From Paenibacillus qinlingensis (lineage in GTDB: Bacteria > Bacillota > Bacilli > Paenibacillales > NBRC-103111), in contig NZ_JABMKY010000013.1 in the NCBI RefSeq assembly GCF_013204845.1, forward strand, positions 1 to 64,000: a stretch of 64,000 nt of DNA, given 5' to 3'. The notes beneath the pieces were generated by a model. That model did not search any database. It was not told where the DNA came from and saw only the letters and a list, made by a program, of their open reading frames with translations. A program made the position numbers and the translations under genes. Below, piece by piece: positions 42,333 through 50,879 of the stretch. Numbering within the stretch: position 1 is the first letter of the stretch; each line of letters begins with the position of its first letter.

Positions 42333-43034
42333 TTATCGGCGCTTGAAGGAGCCGGTTTTCTTAGTCGTACTTGGCTTGCTTGTACTCGGTTTAGTTGTAG
42401 ATGGCTTCGTTACTTTATTAGTAGTCGAACCATCATTTTTACGTGCCGTTGAGGAGCTTCCAGAGCTTGGATTAGCTGCACCACTCGTGAATCCACCCGT
42501 TCGATCGGACGTAGTAGGCTTCGTCTCTTTGGTGGAGCCGGTAGCCGGTGTTGTTGGTGTACCTGCCTTGTAAGTCGGCGTCTTTGTGTAGCCGCGGTAG
42601 TCATAAGATGATCCTCTGTTGTTATTCCAGCCGCCACCGAAAATAGATTGAATCAGCGAGGCCGTTAAATAACCTTGTAAGAAGGAGGAGTCATAATGGC
42701 TCTTGGCATATTCAATGCTATCGAGCTGAACTAATGTATTGTTACTATCACTCGGATCTTTCTGGATGTTGATAACCTTGTCCTTATAAATAAGGAACAT
42801 CTGATCCTCGGATTCTTTACTCTTCTCTTGGGGTTTTTCTTTGGCAGCCAGTTCATTGGCAACTGTTGGCACGTTCTTGTCTTCAACAGCGTAAACTTTG
42901 GACATTGTAGTTCCCTTGCCATCAACGCTTACTAACGGATATTCATCCTTGATATAACGTCCGGCATCTGCGCCACATGCGGTAAGAAGAGCGATAATTA
43001 GTATGAAGGAAAGCCATGAAGTCCATCTCTTCAT
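42333..43034 (-). CDS. DUF4247 lipoprotein
   Basis: The signal peptide ends in a lipobox (IIALLTACGADAG), so the 233-residue product is a membrane-anchored lipoprotein. The core (about 25-135: YPLVSVDGKGTTMSKVYAVE, MFLIYKDKVINIQKDP, DSSFLQGYLTASLIQSIFGG) fits DUF4247. The last 90 residues are Ser/Thr/Gly/Pro-rich and end in repeated KPSTTKPST units with a basic end, a low-complexity tail that may touch the cell wall. A DUF4178 gene lies just upstream on the same strand; the two families are often neighbours in Bacillales. Confidence 0.82.
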   Translation of the reverse strand: MKRWTSWLSFILIIALLTACGADAGRYIKDEYPLVSVDGKGTTMSKVYAVEDKNVPTVANELAAKEKPQEKSKESEDQMFLIYKDKVINIQKDPSDSNNTLVQLDSIEYAKSHYDSSFLQGYLTASLIQSIFGGGWNNNRGSSYDYRGYTKTPTYKAGTPTTPATGSTKETKPTTSDRTGGFTSGAANPSSGSSSTARKNDGSTTNKVTKPSTTKPSTSKPSTTKKTGSFKRR

Positions 43035-43124
43035 TGTCTGGTAGTCCTCCTTTCAGGGTGTTTCCGAAACATGCTTTCATGATAACATAGCTTGGTCGTC
43101 ATCAGTGTCGATTTCAAAAATTTC

Positions 43125-43661
43125 TTAAACATTTCTCAAAAATTTAATTTGATTGCCAGGTGTCCGCTCGCCTTCTAGTGCAACGAACTTACCATCCTGC
43201 CATTGAAGGAAGAAGAAGCGCTGGTCCGGTCCGAAATATCGCCAGAAGATAATATCATCGCCGCTGCGAAAATCGGTGTTGCCTTCAGTCTGTGAGACGT
43301 CGTTGCGATGAAATTCCAAATCGAAAGTGACATCGCCGTCTAGCTCTAATCGGGTGGGCACATCATTAGGATCATCTAGAGCTCCTTCAATGAAGCTGCA
43401 TAAGAAGCAATCATAAGTTCTGCCTTTTTCCACAATCAAGCACTGAATATTTTTACCGCTTTGTAGATAATAAGCATAGCGATGTGGAGCGAATCCGCGG
43501 TCAAAATAAGTGACCTTACCTGAGATGACATATTCCTCTAAGTCTACATTGACGATATCGCCGACCTTTGCGACTTCTAGGGGATTGCCGAGGGATGCTG
43601 TCGCAGGTGGTTGCTCCTTATTGCTTCGTAGAATGTTGCTGACACGTTTAAAAATGGACAT
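43125..43661 (-). CDS. DUF4178 domain protein
   Basis: The 178-residue soluble protein is beta-rich, with PLEVAKVGDIVNVDLEEYVI, SGKVTYFDRGFAPHRYAYYL and a C-terminal FGPDQRFFFLQWQDGKFVAL. These blocks match DUF4178. Members co-occur with DUF4247 lipoproteins, polyamine or spermidine-synthase-like genes and DUF350 membrane proteins; only DUF4247 is seen here. The biochemical role is unknown. It precedes the DUF4247 gene by 90 bp. Confidence 0.78.
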   Translation of the reverse strand: MSIFKRVSNILRSNKEQPPATASLGNPLEVAKVGDIVNVDLEEYVISGKVTYFDRGFAPHRYAYYLQSGKNIQCLIVEKGRTYDCFLCSFIEGALDDPNDVPTRLELDGDVTFDLEFHRNDVSQTEGNTDFRSGDDIIFWRYFGPDQRFFFLQWQDGKFVALEGERTPGNQIKFLRNV

Positions 43662-43778
43662 AGAAACTCTCCTCTGTACGATTCCGTTTTATTGTTCTCC
43701 CCTTTAATACGAGTTGCTTATTCATTCGGTTTCGTTCGAATCGTTAAAAGTAGCCACTGGCAATGTGTGTATCACCTG

Positions 43779-43946
43779 TGCTATAATATTTTAGATGTTC
43801 TTAAGGGCGGCCAGTTGGATCATGGAAGATGACGAATCGAAAGTGTATTCCACCAAGAAACTATAGAGACGGATAGGAAGTCGTACTTAAGGGTAAAAAA
43901 GATACAAGGCATTAGCCTGCCCTGTACAAAAGGAGATTGAATTTAT
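43779..43946 (+). promoter_or_regulatory. promoter and long leader of the DEAD-box helicase gene
   Basis: An extended -10, TGCTATAAT (TATAAT at 43782-43787), is followed by a leader of about 150 nt with no frame. CTTAAGGG occurs twice in it (near 43800 and 43887). The length suggests post-transcriptional control, as in other cold-induced helicase genes; no known motif was recognised. Confidence 0.5.
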
Positions 43947-45572
43947 TTGAAAACATTTCAGGAGTTTGGTTTAGACGCATCGGTACTACGTGCGATTACG
44001 GAAATGGGCTTTGAAGAGTCCACACCAATTCAAGAGAAAACAATACCATTGGCCATGGAAGGCCGTGATTTGATCGGGCAAGCACAAACAGGAACTGGGA
44101 AAACGGCAGCATTTGGTATTCCACTAGTTAACAAAATCAATGTAAAAGAAGAACGTATTTCGGCTTTAATCATGTGTCCAACACGGGAACTTGCCATTCA
44201 GGTTGCGGAAGAGATTGAAAAACTCGGTCGTTTCAAAGGCATTCGTTCTTTGCCAATTTACGGTGGACAGGATATCGTCAAACAAATCCGTGCTTTGAAA
44301 AAGAAACCACAAATCATTATTGGGACACCAGGACGTCTTCTTGACCATATTAACCGCAAAACAATCAAGCTTGATGATGTTCAAACGGTTATTTTGGATG
44401 AAGCGGATGAAATGCTTGATATGGGCTTCATGGATGATATCCAATCTATTCTTAAACTAGTTCCAGCAGAACGCCACACGATGTTGTTCTCTGCAACGAT
44501 GCCGACGAACATTCAGAAATTGGCACAACAATTCCTTACAAATCCAGAACACGTTTCGGTAATCCCGAAACAAGTGAGCGCTCCTCTGATTGAGCAAGCT
44601 TACATTGAATTGCATGAGAAACAAAAATTCGAAGCTCTTAGCCGTTTAATCGATATGGAAGCACCAGACCTAGCAATTATCTTCGGACGCACGAAGCGTC
44701 GGGTAGATGAGTTGGCAGAAGCTCTTCAAAAAAGAGGTTATGCTGCTGAAGGACTTCATGGTGACTTGTCCCAAAATCAACGTGATAACGTAATGAGAAA
44801 ATTCCGTGATGGCAGTATTGATGTTCTAGTAGCAACTGACGTTGCTGCGCGTGGACTTGATGTATCTGGTGTTACTCACGTTATCAACTTTGACCTTCCG
44901 CAAGATCCAGAGAGCTACGTTCACCGTATCGGCCGTACAGGTCGTGCAGGTAAAGAAGGTACTGCTTGGACTTTCGTAACGCCACGAGAAATCGATCACC
45001 TTCACTTTATTGAGAAGGTTACACGCCATAAAATTAACAAAAAACCTTTACCTAGCGTCGCTGAAGCGGTAGAAGGTAAACAAAAAATGACAGCTGAGCG
45101 TATTTTGGATATGCTTCAAAAAGAAGAGCATTCCGAATTTAAAGGCCTAGCTATTCAAATGCTTGAGCAATACGATTCCGTTAACTTACTTGCAGCAGCG
45201 ATGAAGCTTCTTACAGGTGACAAGAAAGATCTTAATATCGAATTGACACCAGAAGATCCGATTCGTGCAAGAAAGAAAAAATTCGATGTTCGCAGCTCAG
45301 GTAGACGTGTTGGCGGCGGATACGGTTCAGGATCAGGTTCAAGCGATCGTCGTCAAGGTGGCGGCGGCTACGGTGGATCAGGTTCAGGATCAGGCAATTC
45401 CTCCAGTGGCGGCTCACGTTACCCGCGTAAGGATAGCAGAGATTACGGTTCAAACAGAGAAGGCGGAAGCAGCTCAACTTCAAGAAACCGCGAATACGGA
45501 AGCAACAACTCCGGAAATCGTGATCGTTCCAGAGCACCGCGCAAAAGTGAAGATACACTTGTAAATAAATAA
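43947..45572 (+). CDS. cshA: DEAD-box ATP-dependent RNA helicase CshA
   Basis: At 541 residues it shows all core motifs: the Q motif (FEESTPIQEKTIP), motif I AQTGTGKTAAF, PTRELA, DEAD (about 151), SAT (about 182), ATDVAARGLDV and HRIGRTGRAG (about 326). The sequence FGLDASVLRAITEMGFEEST and the long tail resemble Bacillus CshA, which works with the RNA degradosome and in ribosome assembly in the cold. From about residue 445 the tail is Gly/Ser/Arg-rich (many GGGYGGSGSGSG-like units), probably for nonspecific RNA binding. The TTG start has AGGAG 11 nt upstream. Confidence 0.93.
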   Translation: MKTFQEFGLDASVLRAITEMGFEESTPIQEKTIPLAMEGRDLIGQAQTGTGKTAAFGIPLVNKINVKEERISALIMCPTRELAIQVAEEIEKLGRFKGIRSLPIYGGQDIVKQIRALKKKPQIIIGTPGRLLDHINRKTIKLDDVQTVILDEADEMLDMGFMDDIQSILKLVPAERHTMLFSATMPTNIQKLAQQFLTNPEHVSVIPKQVSAPLIEQAYIELHEKQKFEALSRLIDMEAPDLAIIFGRTKRRVDELAEALQKRGYAAEGLHGDLSQNQRDNVMRKFRDGSIDVLVATDVAARGLDVSGVTHVINFDLPQDPESYVHRIGRTGRAGKEGTAWTFVTPREIDHLHFIEKVTRHKINKKPLPSVAEAVEGKQKMTAERILDMLQKEEHSEFKGLAIQMLEQYDSVNLLAAAMKLLTGDKKDLNIELTPEDPIRARKKKFDVRSSGRRVGGGYGSGSGSSDRRQGGGGYGGSGSGSGNSSSGGSRYPRKDSRDYGSNREGGSSSTSRNREYGSNNSGNRDRSRAPRKSEDTLVNK

Positions 45573-45584
45573 GATATAGCAACG

Positions 45585-45616
45585 AAAAGGCGGAGATCCT
45601 AGGATCTCCGCCTTTT
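45585..45616. terminator. terminator between cshA and yjcZ-like gene
   Basis: AAAAGGCGGAGATCC pairs with GGATCTCCGCCTTTT, a perfect 15-bp stem with a 2-base loop. Confidence 0.88.
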
Positions 45617-45633
45617 CTTAACTTGTATATAGA

Positions 45634-45720
45634 TTAAAGAACGAATGAGCTAGTGATGATGACTAACAAGATAAAAAGCACCAAAATAGCACCTGCGGAT
45701 GTTCCAACTGGATAAGACAT
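45634..45720 (-). CDS. YjcZ family micro-protein (28 aa)
   Basis: A 28-residue frame on the minus strand reads MSYPVGTSAGAILVLFILLV and ends IITSSFVL. AGGAGGT lies 8 nt before the ATG. The MSY start, glycine-containing lead and single hydrophobic helix ending near a final V/L match the YjcZ/SscA family of tiny sporulation-associated proteins in Bacillales. It is below normal gene-calling length. It is convergent with cshA and separated from it by a strong terminator. Confidence 0.8.
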   Translation of the reverse strand: MSYPVGTSAGAILVLFILLVIITSSFVL

Positions 45721-45927
45721 AGTATCTACCTCCTGAAGAATGATTTGGGGGTGATGCGACTAGACAATTCTATATTATGTAAAAGAACCTATAACGACTA
45801 GACGGCTACCTATATGATGAAAAATAGGCTATAATTAAGAACATATACAAAAAAGACATGCTATGGTCATGTCAGCAGTTAACAACGTAGAAAGTTTCCT
45901 GAAGGAAACGCTAAGGAGGAAGCAGTT

Positions 45928-46764
45928 TTGGAGTTTAAGGGAGTTATGGGAGGACTGTACAGAATATCGGAGTGGATTATGCGGTTATCCGTTATTAATT
46001 TACTTTGGATGCTTTGCTCGATTCCGGTATTCTTTTTCCTCTTTATGGGGTTAGTGAGTCAAACGCCGGACGCTTTGAAAGCTACGCTGCCGATTCTTGC
46101 AGTTTTGGCACCGTTTACTTTATTTCCTGCGACAACCGCTATGTTTGCGGTAGCTAGGAAATGGGTGACCGGAGAAGAAGATGTTCCCTTGTTAAAAACA
46201 TTTTTCCGTGGATACAAAGAAAACTATTTGCAAAGCATGCTTGGTGGTATATTTTTTGTACTAATCTTCGTAATTATTGCAGTGAACTATTTCTTCTATT
46301 TGAAACAAGGCAGTTCGTTGAAGGTACTAGCCGTTCTCTTTATTGCTTTTACCGTGATCATGATTATTGCTTTGTTTAATTTCTTCTCTATCATCGTTCA
46401 TTTGCACATGAAGATTTTTCAAATTGTCAAAAATTCAATTTTAATTACAATTGGTAACCCGATCAATTCGATTGTTTTGCTCATTTGTAATGGTGTTATT
46501 GTTTATATTTGCCTAACGAAATTCAATTTCTTCTTAGTAGTGTTCTTCATGGGCGCTATTGTAGCAACGTTCTCCTTCTGGCAGTTTAACCGTAGCTTTA
46601 CGAAGCTTCAGACGAAACAACAGGAACTGGAAGAGAAGGAACAACAGCGACTTGCTGAAGCCGAAGCGGCTGAAGAAGGAAATGATGCTGCGAGTGAGGG
46701 AGTCATTAATGAATCTCCGATTAGCTTGCATAAAAAAGAAGATAATGACAAGAATAGAGATTAA
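45928..46764 (+). CDS. YesL family (DUF624) membrane protein
   Basis: The 278-residue protein opens with the DUF624 pattern LYRISEWIMRLSVINLLWML, then FTLFPATTAMFAVARKWVTG and TFFRGYKENYLQSM. Five to six helices follow up to about residue 225, with a charged Glu/Ala-rich tail. YesL-type genes often sit near carbohydrate ABC systems; here the neighbours are an ncRNA and xylB. The exact role is unknown. The start is TTG 45928, with AAGGAGG upstream. Confidence 0.88.
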   Translation: MEFKGVMGGLYRISEWIMRLSVINLLWMLCSIPVFFFLFMGLVSQTPDALKATLPILAVLAPFTLFPATTAMFAVARKWVTGEEDVPLLKTFFRGYKENYLQSMLGGIFFVLIFVIIAVNYFFYLKQGSSLKVLAVLFIAFTVIMIIALFNFFSIIVHLHMKIFQIVKNSILITIGNPINSIVLLICNGVIVYICLTKFNFFLVVFFMGAIVATFSFWQFNRSFTKLQTKQQELEEKEQQRLAEAEAAEEGNDAASEGVINESPISLHKKEDNDKNRD

Positions 46765-46773
46765 TCCTACCAG

Positions 46774-46802
46774 TTGATTATCAGCGCGGTTGGATCTATA
46801 AT
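46774..46802 (+). promoter_or_regulatory. sigma-A promoter of the 6S-like RNA
   Basis: TTGATT (46774-46779), a 17-bp spacer and TATAAT (46797-46802); transcription should start near 46809. Confidence 0.8.
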
Positions 46803-46808
46803 AAGAAC

Positions 46809-46999
46809 ACAGAAGAAATCTGCGATGCTCGTAACGGTTTTAAGTTGTTTTAAACCAATGACTGTTTCTAGGGAGACCTATATTGATGTGTGGCTGACAT
46901 GCCCTCGAAAGGGGACCTCAAATACACGTCTGCGGACACCCACCTGCGAGAGCGGGTTTGAAGCACGGAAACCGGACGGCATAGGCGGGTTTCTTCGAA
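46809..46999 (+). ncRNA. ssrS: rod-like structured RNA, probable 6S RNA
   Basis: About 190 nt between a strong promoter and a strong terminator hold no convincing gene, but the two ends pair over a long distance. GAAGAAA (46812-46818) pairs with TTTCTTC (46990-46996), and the pairing continues through ATGC, CGT and GGTTT segments on both sides. The middle has a large open internal loop, then GTGT..GAC paired with GTC..ACAC and a CCC-TCGAAA-GGG end loop. A closed rod with a central bubble, this length and a free-standing unit are the marks of 6S RNA, which traps sigma-A RNA polymerase. Identity rests on structure, not on a sequence match. Confidence 0.6.
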
Positions 47000-47006
47000 T
47001 AAAAAA

Positions 47007-47046
47007 GAGGTTGAACAGGGATATCACCTGCTCAACCTTTTTTTTG
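47007..47046. terminator. terminator of the 6S-like RNA
   Basis: AGGTTGA-A-CAGG pairs with CCTG-C-TCAACCT, followed by nine T. It also lies directly after the convergent xylB. Confidence 0.88.
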
Positions 47047-47061
47047 CGTTCTTACCGTTTC

Positions 47062-48594
47062 TTATTGTAGCTCAGCAAGATCCGTCAACTGATGGAATGT
47101 ACTTTGAAGTGTCGGATATAGACTGCGGTAGATTTTATAATAAGCTTCATATTTCTGCTGGTTGGCCACATTTGGTTCTACGCGATCTGTGACTTTAATC
47201 CAATCCTCACATAATTTCGTAATATCGATTTGCCTTACGCCGGATGCTGCCATGATGGCTGCACCGTACGCCGGGCCATCCGTCGAATTAACCGTTACGA
47301 CTGGAATTCCGAAAATGTCGGCAATCATTTGGCGCCAGAAAGGACTTCTAGCTCCGCCACCGTTAACTCGAAGCTCCGTTACTTCGATCCCGGATTCACG
47401 AATTAACTCCATGGAATCACGAAGTCCAAAGGTGATACCTTCAAGAACTGCGCGGGTTAAATGAGCTTTCTCGTGTCTTAAATTAAGCCCAATGAAGGCA
47501 CCGCGTGCTTTCGGATCGGGATGAGGTGTACGTTCTCCAGACAAATAAGGAAGGAACAATAAGCCTTCACTGCCAAGCGGCGCTGTTGCAGCTTCTGCTG
47601 TCAGTATTTCGTACACATCTTTGCCTTCCTGCTCAGCGCGTGCAAACTCTTCACTGGCAAAGTGATTACGCCACCACTGGAACGAGCCGCCTGCTGCGAG
47701 CATGACACCCATGCGGTGCCATTTGCCTGGCACGCCGTGGCAGAAAGAATGAAGTCGATACGCTTCATCCACTTGGTAGGTGTCGTCATGGACGAAGACG
47801 ACACCAGAAGTGCCAAGCGCGACCGAGGCGATGCCTTGGCGGACGACGCCAACACCAACGGCGCCGCAGGCTTGGTCGCCGCCGCCGACAACGATCGGCG
47901 TGCCTGGTGCTAGGCCTGTGAGCGCCGCTGCCTCAGGCAGCAGGTGTCCGGCAATGTCGCCGGACTCATAGAGAGGCGGCAGCCACTCGAGCGGGATCTC
48001 TAACCGCTCCGCAACGGTTTGCGACCAGCTGCGATGGGCTACATCGAGCAGCAGCGTGCCGCTGGCGTCGGCCATGTCCATGCCGAACGCACCCGTCAGG
48101 CGCAGCCTGACGTAGTCCTTCGGCAGCAGCAGATGCCGAACGCGGGCGTAGTGCTCCGGCTCATGCTGCCGGAGCCATAGGAGCTTGGGCGCGGTGAAGC
48201 CGGTCAGCGCCCGATTGCCTGTGAGGCGACCGAGTTCGGCTTCGCCGACGGTCGCTTCGATGTAGGCGCACTGCTCCGCGGTGCGCTGATCGCACCAGAG
48301 CAGCGCAGGTCGGATGACCTGCTGCGCCTCGTCAAGGAAGACTGAGCCGTGCATCTGGCCGGAGAAGCCAATACCTGCGACTTCATCGCCTGATACACCG
48401 GTGCTAGCTAAGAGCCCTTGGATGCCTGCGATGGTGGCGTTCCACCAATCTTCAGGATGTTGCTCAGCCCAACCTGGGTGTGGTTGCTGCAACGGATATT
48501 GGGCAGAATGTGAGCCGATAACTGTACCGGTTTCATCCACTAGAATACATTTGATGGCAGAAGTGCCTAAATCTAAACCCATAAAGTAAGTCAT
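47062..48594 (-). CDS. xylB: xylulokinase
   Basis: A member of the FGGY sugar kinase family, 510 residues. The N-terminal actin-like motif is GLDLGTSAIKCILVDETG; the xylulokinase block QQPHPGWAEQHPEDWW follows, then GFSGQMHGSVFLD, LWCDQRTAEQC, and the C-terminal LRVNGGGARSPFWRQMIADI. It phosphorylates D-xylulose to enter the pentose phosphate pathway. No xylA, xylose regulator or transporter was seen nearby, so it is an orphan in this window. The stretch 47860-48370 is markedly GC-rich, unlike the flanks. Confidence 0.92.
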   Translation of the reverse strand: MTYFMGLDLGTSAIKCILVDETGTVIGSHSAQYPLQQPHPGWAEQHPEDWWNATIAGIQGLLASTGVSGDEVAGIGFSGQMHGSVFLDEAQQVIRPALLWCDQRTAEQCAYIEATVGEAELGRLTGNRALTGFTAPKLLWLRQHEPEHYARVRHLLLPKDYVRLRLTGAFGMDMADASGTLLLDVAHRSWSQTVAERLEIPLEWLPPLYESGDIAGHLLPEAAALTGLAPGTPIVVGGGDQACGAVGVGVVRQGIASVALGTSGVVFVHDDTYQVDEAYRLHSFCHGVPGKWHRMGVMLAAGGSFQWWRNHFASEEFARAEQEGKDVYEILTAEAATAPLGSEGLLFLPYLSGERTPHPDPKARGAFIGLNLRHEKAHLTRAVLEGITFGLRDSMELIRESGIEVTELRVNGGGARSPFWRQMIADIFGIPVVTVNSTDGPAYGAAIMAASGVRQIDITKLCEDWIKVTDRVEPNVANQQKYEAYYKIYRSLYPTLQSTFHQLTDLAELQ

Positions 48595-48806
48595 GAGATC
48601 ACCCTTTATAATGAAGTATGGTTAGTGCTTTGATATTCTTTGTTTGTTTATTGAATATACAAAGATAACATATTCAATGTATTCGCCCATGCTTTCAAAT
48701 ATCCTTCTTTTCCAGTCGATTATTCCTATGAATTTTTGCTGAGAAGGGTATCCTTAAAAGAATGGATCGCTCTCACTTACGAAAGTGGTAAAACTTGTCT
48801 CAAAAC

Positions 48807-48820
48807 TTTCCCTAGGGAAA
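48807..48820. promoter_or_regulatory. perfect palindrome, candidate MntR operator upstream of mntH
   Basis: TTTCCCTAGGGAAA is a perfect 14-bp palindrome 119 bp before the mntH start. A partial copy, TTTCCCTAG, lies at 48893-48901. DtxR/MntR-family operators are of this general form, so Mn-dependent repression of mntH is likely. Confidence 0.5.
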
Positions 48821-48868
48821 AACAATTTCGTAGGAACATAAATGTTTACCTGTAGCATAAGATGGGGT

Positions 48869-48886
48869 TATGTAGTATACTACATA
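48869..48886. promoter_or_regulatory. 18-bp perfect palindrome in the mntH promoter region
   Basis: TATGTAGTATACTACATA is perfectly symmetric and contains TATACT, a possible -10. It may bind a dimeric regulator different from, or in addition to, the site at 48807. Confidence 0.5.
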
Positions 48887-48938
48887 TAAAAGTTTCCCTA
48901 GAACAACATTATTGGTCTTGTGAAAGAAGGGTTATGTT

Positions 48939-50285
48939 ATGGATATTGCTAAAAAAGAACCTGTTCAGGATCCCATCGGGTGGCGTAAAGATTCCTCAAC
49001 GCCAAGTCTACCTGAAGTTCATCATAGTATGAAAGTACCTAAGAAGGCGGGTTTTTTTAGAAAGTTACTAGCCTTTGTGGGGCCAGGATATCTGGTAGCT
49101 GTCGGTTATATGGATCCCGGAAACTGGGCAACTGATTTAGCAGGGGGCTCGCAATTCGGATATACGCTGCTTTCCGTTATTTTAATTTCTAATCTTATGG
49201 CGATTCTCTTGCAAGCTTTATCGGGTCGACTTGGCATTGTGACTGGTAGAGATTTGGCGCAAGCGTGCCGTGATCATTATAGTAAGCCAGTTTCTTATGT
49301 TCTTTGGTTTTTGTGTGAGCTTGCGATCGCTGCCTGTGATCTGGCAGAGGTCATTGGTGCCGCGATTGCGTTGCAGTTACTGTTCGGGTTGCCGCTCATT
49401 TATGGTGTGATTCTGACGGCATTGGATGTTATTCTGGTGCTCATGCTTCAGAAAAAAGGCTTTCGTTACATTGAAGCAATGGTTATTAGCTTAATTGCAC
49501 TTATTATGGTTTGTTTTATAATGGAGCTTATTTTCTCTCAGCCTGAATTTGCAGCAGTTGCTGCAGGATTCATTCCAACAACTGAAATTGTAACGAATCC
49601 AGCCATGTTATATATTGCCCTAGGTATTCTAGGAGCGACGGTTATGCCGCATAATTTATATTTGCACTCATCCATCGTTCAGACGCGTAAAATTGAACCT
49701 ACAATTGAAGCTAAACGCGAAGCAATCAAATTCTCGACTATTGATACGACGATTGCTTTGATGTTAGCGTTATTCGTAAACGCGGCGATTCTCATTCTTT
49801 CGGCGGCAGCTTTTCACTCCGCGGGGAAAGAAGTTGCGGAAATTCAAGATGCGTATCATCTCCTTGGGCCTATGTTGGGTACAGGTGCAGCCAGTATTTT
49901 GTTCGCCGTTGCACTCCTAGCATCTGGTCAGAACTCAACACTTACGGGTACACTGGCCGGACAGATCGTTATGGAAGGTTTTCTGAACATCCGATTAACA
50001 CCTTGGCTGCGCCGGTTGATTACTCGGTTGATTGCCATCATACCTGCAGTTATCGTGATTGGTATCTACGGAGAAAGCGGAGCAACGGATCTACTCATTC
50101 TCAGTCAGGTTATTTTGTCCCTGCAATTATCTTTTGCGGTGATCCCACTAGTTACGTTCACTTCCGATCGTAAAAAGATGGGCGTGCTCGTGATCCCGAA
50201 ATGGATGGCAGTATTGAGTTGGTTTGTAGCTATTTTAATCGCAGGATTGAACGCTTATCTGCTGTATACTACTTTTTTTGGATAA
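48939..50285 (+). CDS. mntH: Nramp family divalent metal transporter MntH
   Basis: A proton-coupled Mn2+ (and Fe2+) importer of 448 residues with 11-12 helices. The metal-site motif in helix 1 is VGYMDPGNWATDLAGGSQFG (Asp-Pro-Gly-Asn), and that in helix 6 is LGATVMPHNLYLHSSIVQTR (Met-Pro-His). Both are complete. The conserved ASGQNSTLTGTLAGQIVMEG is also present. The N-terminal 45 residues are polar and cytosolic. AAGAAGGG precedes the ATG. Palindromes upstream suggest metal-responsive control. Confidence 0.95.
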   Translation: MDIAKKEPVQDPIGWRKDSSTPSLPEVHHSMKVPKKAGFFRKLLAFVGPGYLVAVGYMDPGNWATDLAGGSQFGYTLLSVILISNLMAILLQALSGRLGIVTGRDLAQACRDHYSKPVSYVLWFLCELAIAACDLAEVIGAAIALQLLFGLPLIYGVILTALDVILVLMLQKKGFRYIEAMVISLIALIMVCFIMELIFSQPEFAAVAAGFIPTTEIVTNPAMLYIALGILGATVMPHNLYLHSSIVQTRKIEPTIEAKREAIKFSTIDTTIALMLALFVNAAILILSAAAFHSAGKEVAEIQDAYHLLGPMLGTGAASILFAVALLASGQNSTLTGTLAGQIVMEGFLNIRLTPWLRRLITRLIAIIPAVIVIGIYGESGATDLLILSQVILSLQLSFAVIPLVTFTSDRKKMGVLVIPKWMAVLSWFVAILIAGLNAYLLYTTFFG

Positions 50286-50314
50286 AAAGGAATAGATAGG
50301 AATAGATTGGAATG

Positions 50315-50343
50315 AATCGGGGGAGAGATCCCTCGATTTTTCA
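50315..50343 (+). terminator. terminator of mntH
   Basis: AATCG-GGGA-GAGA-TCCC-CGATT stem followed by a T run. Confidence 0.75.
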
Positions 50344-50441
50344 TTTACCTCTTTTTCTAAAGCCTAATCAATGGTATTATAGAGAATAGTGTTGAAATGG
50401 CAAGTGGTCTACATGCACTTCATTGAAGGGGGAAAGGGCTT

Positions 50442-50831
50442 TTGCTAAAGAGAACTTTAATCGGATTAGTACGTAGTCATGAAACGACAGGGGAAAAAGC
50501 TAGAGATCCTTTACTTAAAACTAGATATTTTAAGCTGCCGAAGGAGCAAGTTTGGGAAGAGGTAACGGCTGTATTGAAGAAAACGCCAGGTTACAAGCTA
50601 TTACATGAGGTCCCGAACGTAGGAGAAATCCTTGCTGAGCGCAAAACGGTAACTGGAAGAACCCAAGACGTAACGCTGACTTTATTTGCAATTAATCCTG
50701 TGAAAACGGCTGTTGATATTTATTCGGCTTCACGTGGTTCAATGGGCGATCTTGGATCCAATTATCGTACGATATTAGACATTTATAAACAATTAGATCG
50801 TAAGCTTGCTTCATATAAAATTGATGGATAA
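50442..50831 (+). CDS. DUF1499-like protein
   Basis: The 129-residue protein ends with VDIYSASRGSMGDLGSNYRT, closely similar in pattern to the S-A-S-R..G..DLG-x-N-R end of DUF1499 proteins. The earlier VWEEVTAVLKKTPGYKLLHE also fits the small alpha/beta fold of that family. No membrane segment. The function is unknown. The start is TTG 50442, with a GGGGGAAAGGG run upstream. The gene stands alone between terminators. Confidence 0.68.
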   Translation: MLKRTLIGLVRSHETTGEKARDPLLKTRYFKLPKEQVWEEVTAVLKKTPGYKLLHEVPNVGEILAERKTVTGRTQDVTLTLFAINPVKTAVDIYSASRGSMGDLGSNYRTILDIYKQLDRKLASYKIDG

Positions 50832-50832
50832 C

Positions 50833-50869
50833 AAAAACAGCAGGGAAGCTTGGCCTCCTTGCTGTTTTA
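50833..50869. terminator. bidirectional terminator
   Basis: AAAACAGCA pairs with TGCTGTTTT, with an inner GGGAAG/CCTCCT pairing. It separates the DUF1499-like gene from the convergent tpx. Confidence 0.8.
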
Positions 50870-50879
50870 TTTGTGTGGA

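Noticed and set aside
46809..46999. SRP RNA, tmRNA or RNase P RNA
   Set aside because: The conserved cores of those RNAs were not found; the rod with central bubble fits 6S better.
46774..47070. 98-codon open frame over the 6S-like RNA
   Set aside because: Its first codons lie in the promoter, and the region is explained by a structured RNA with terminator.
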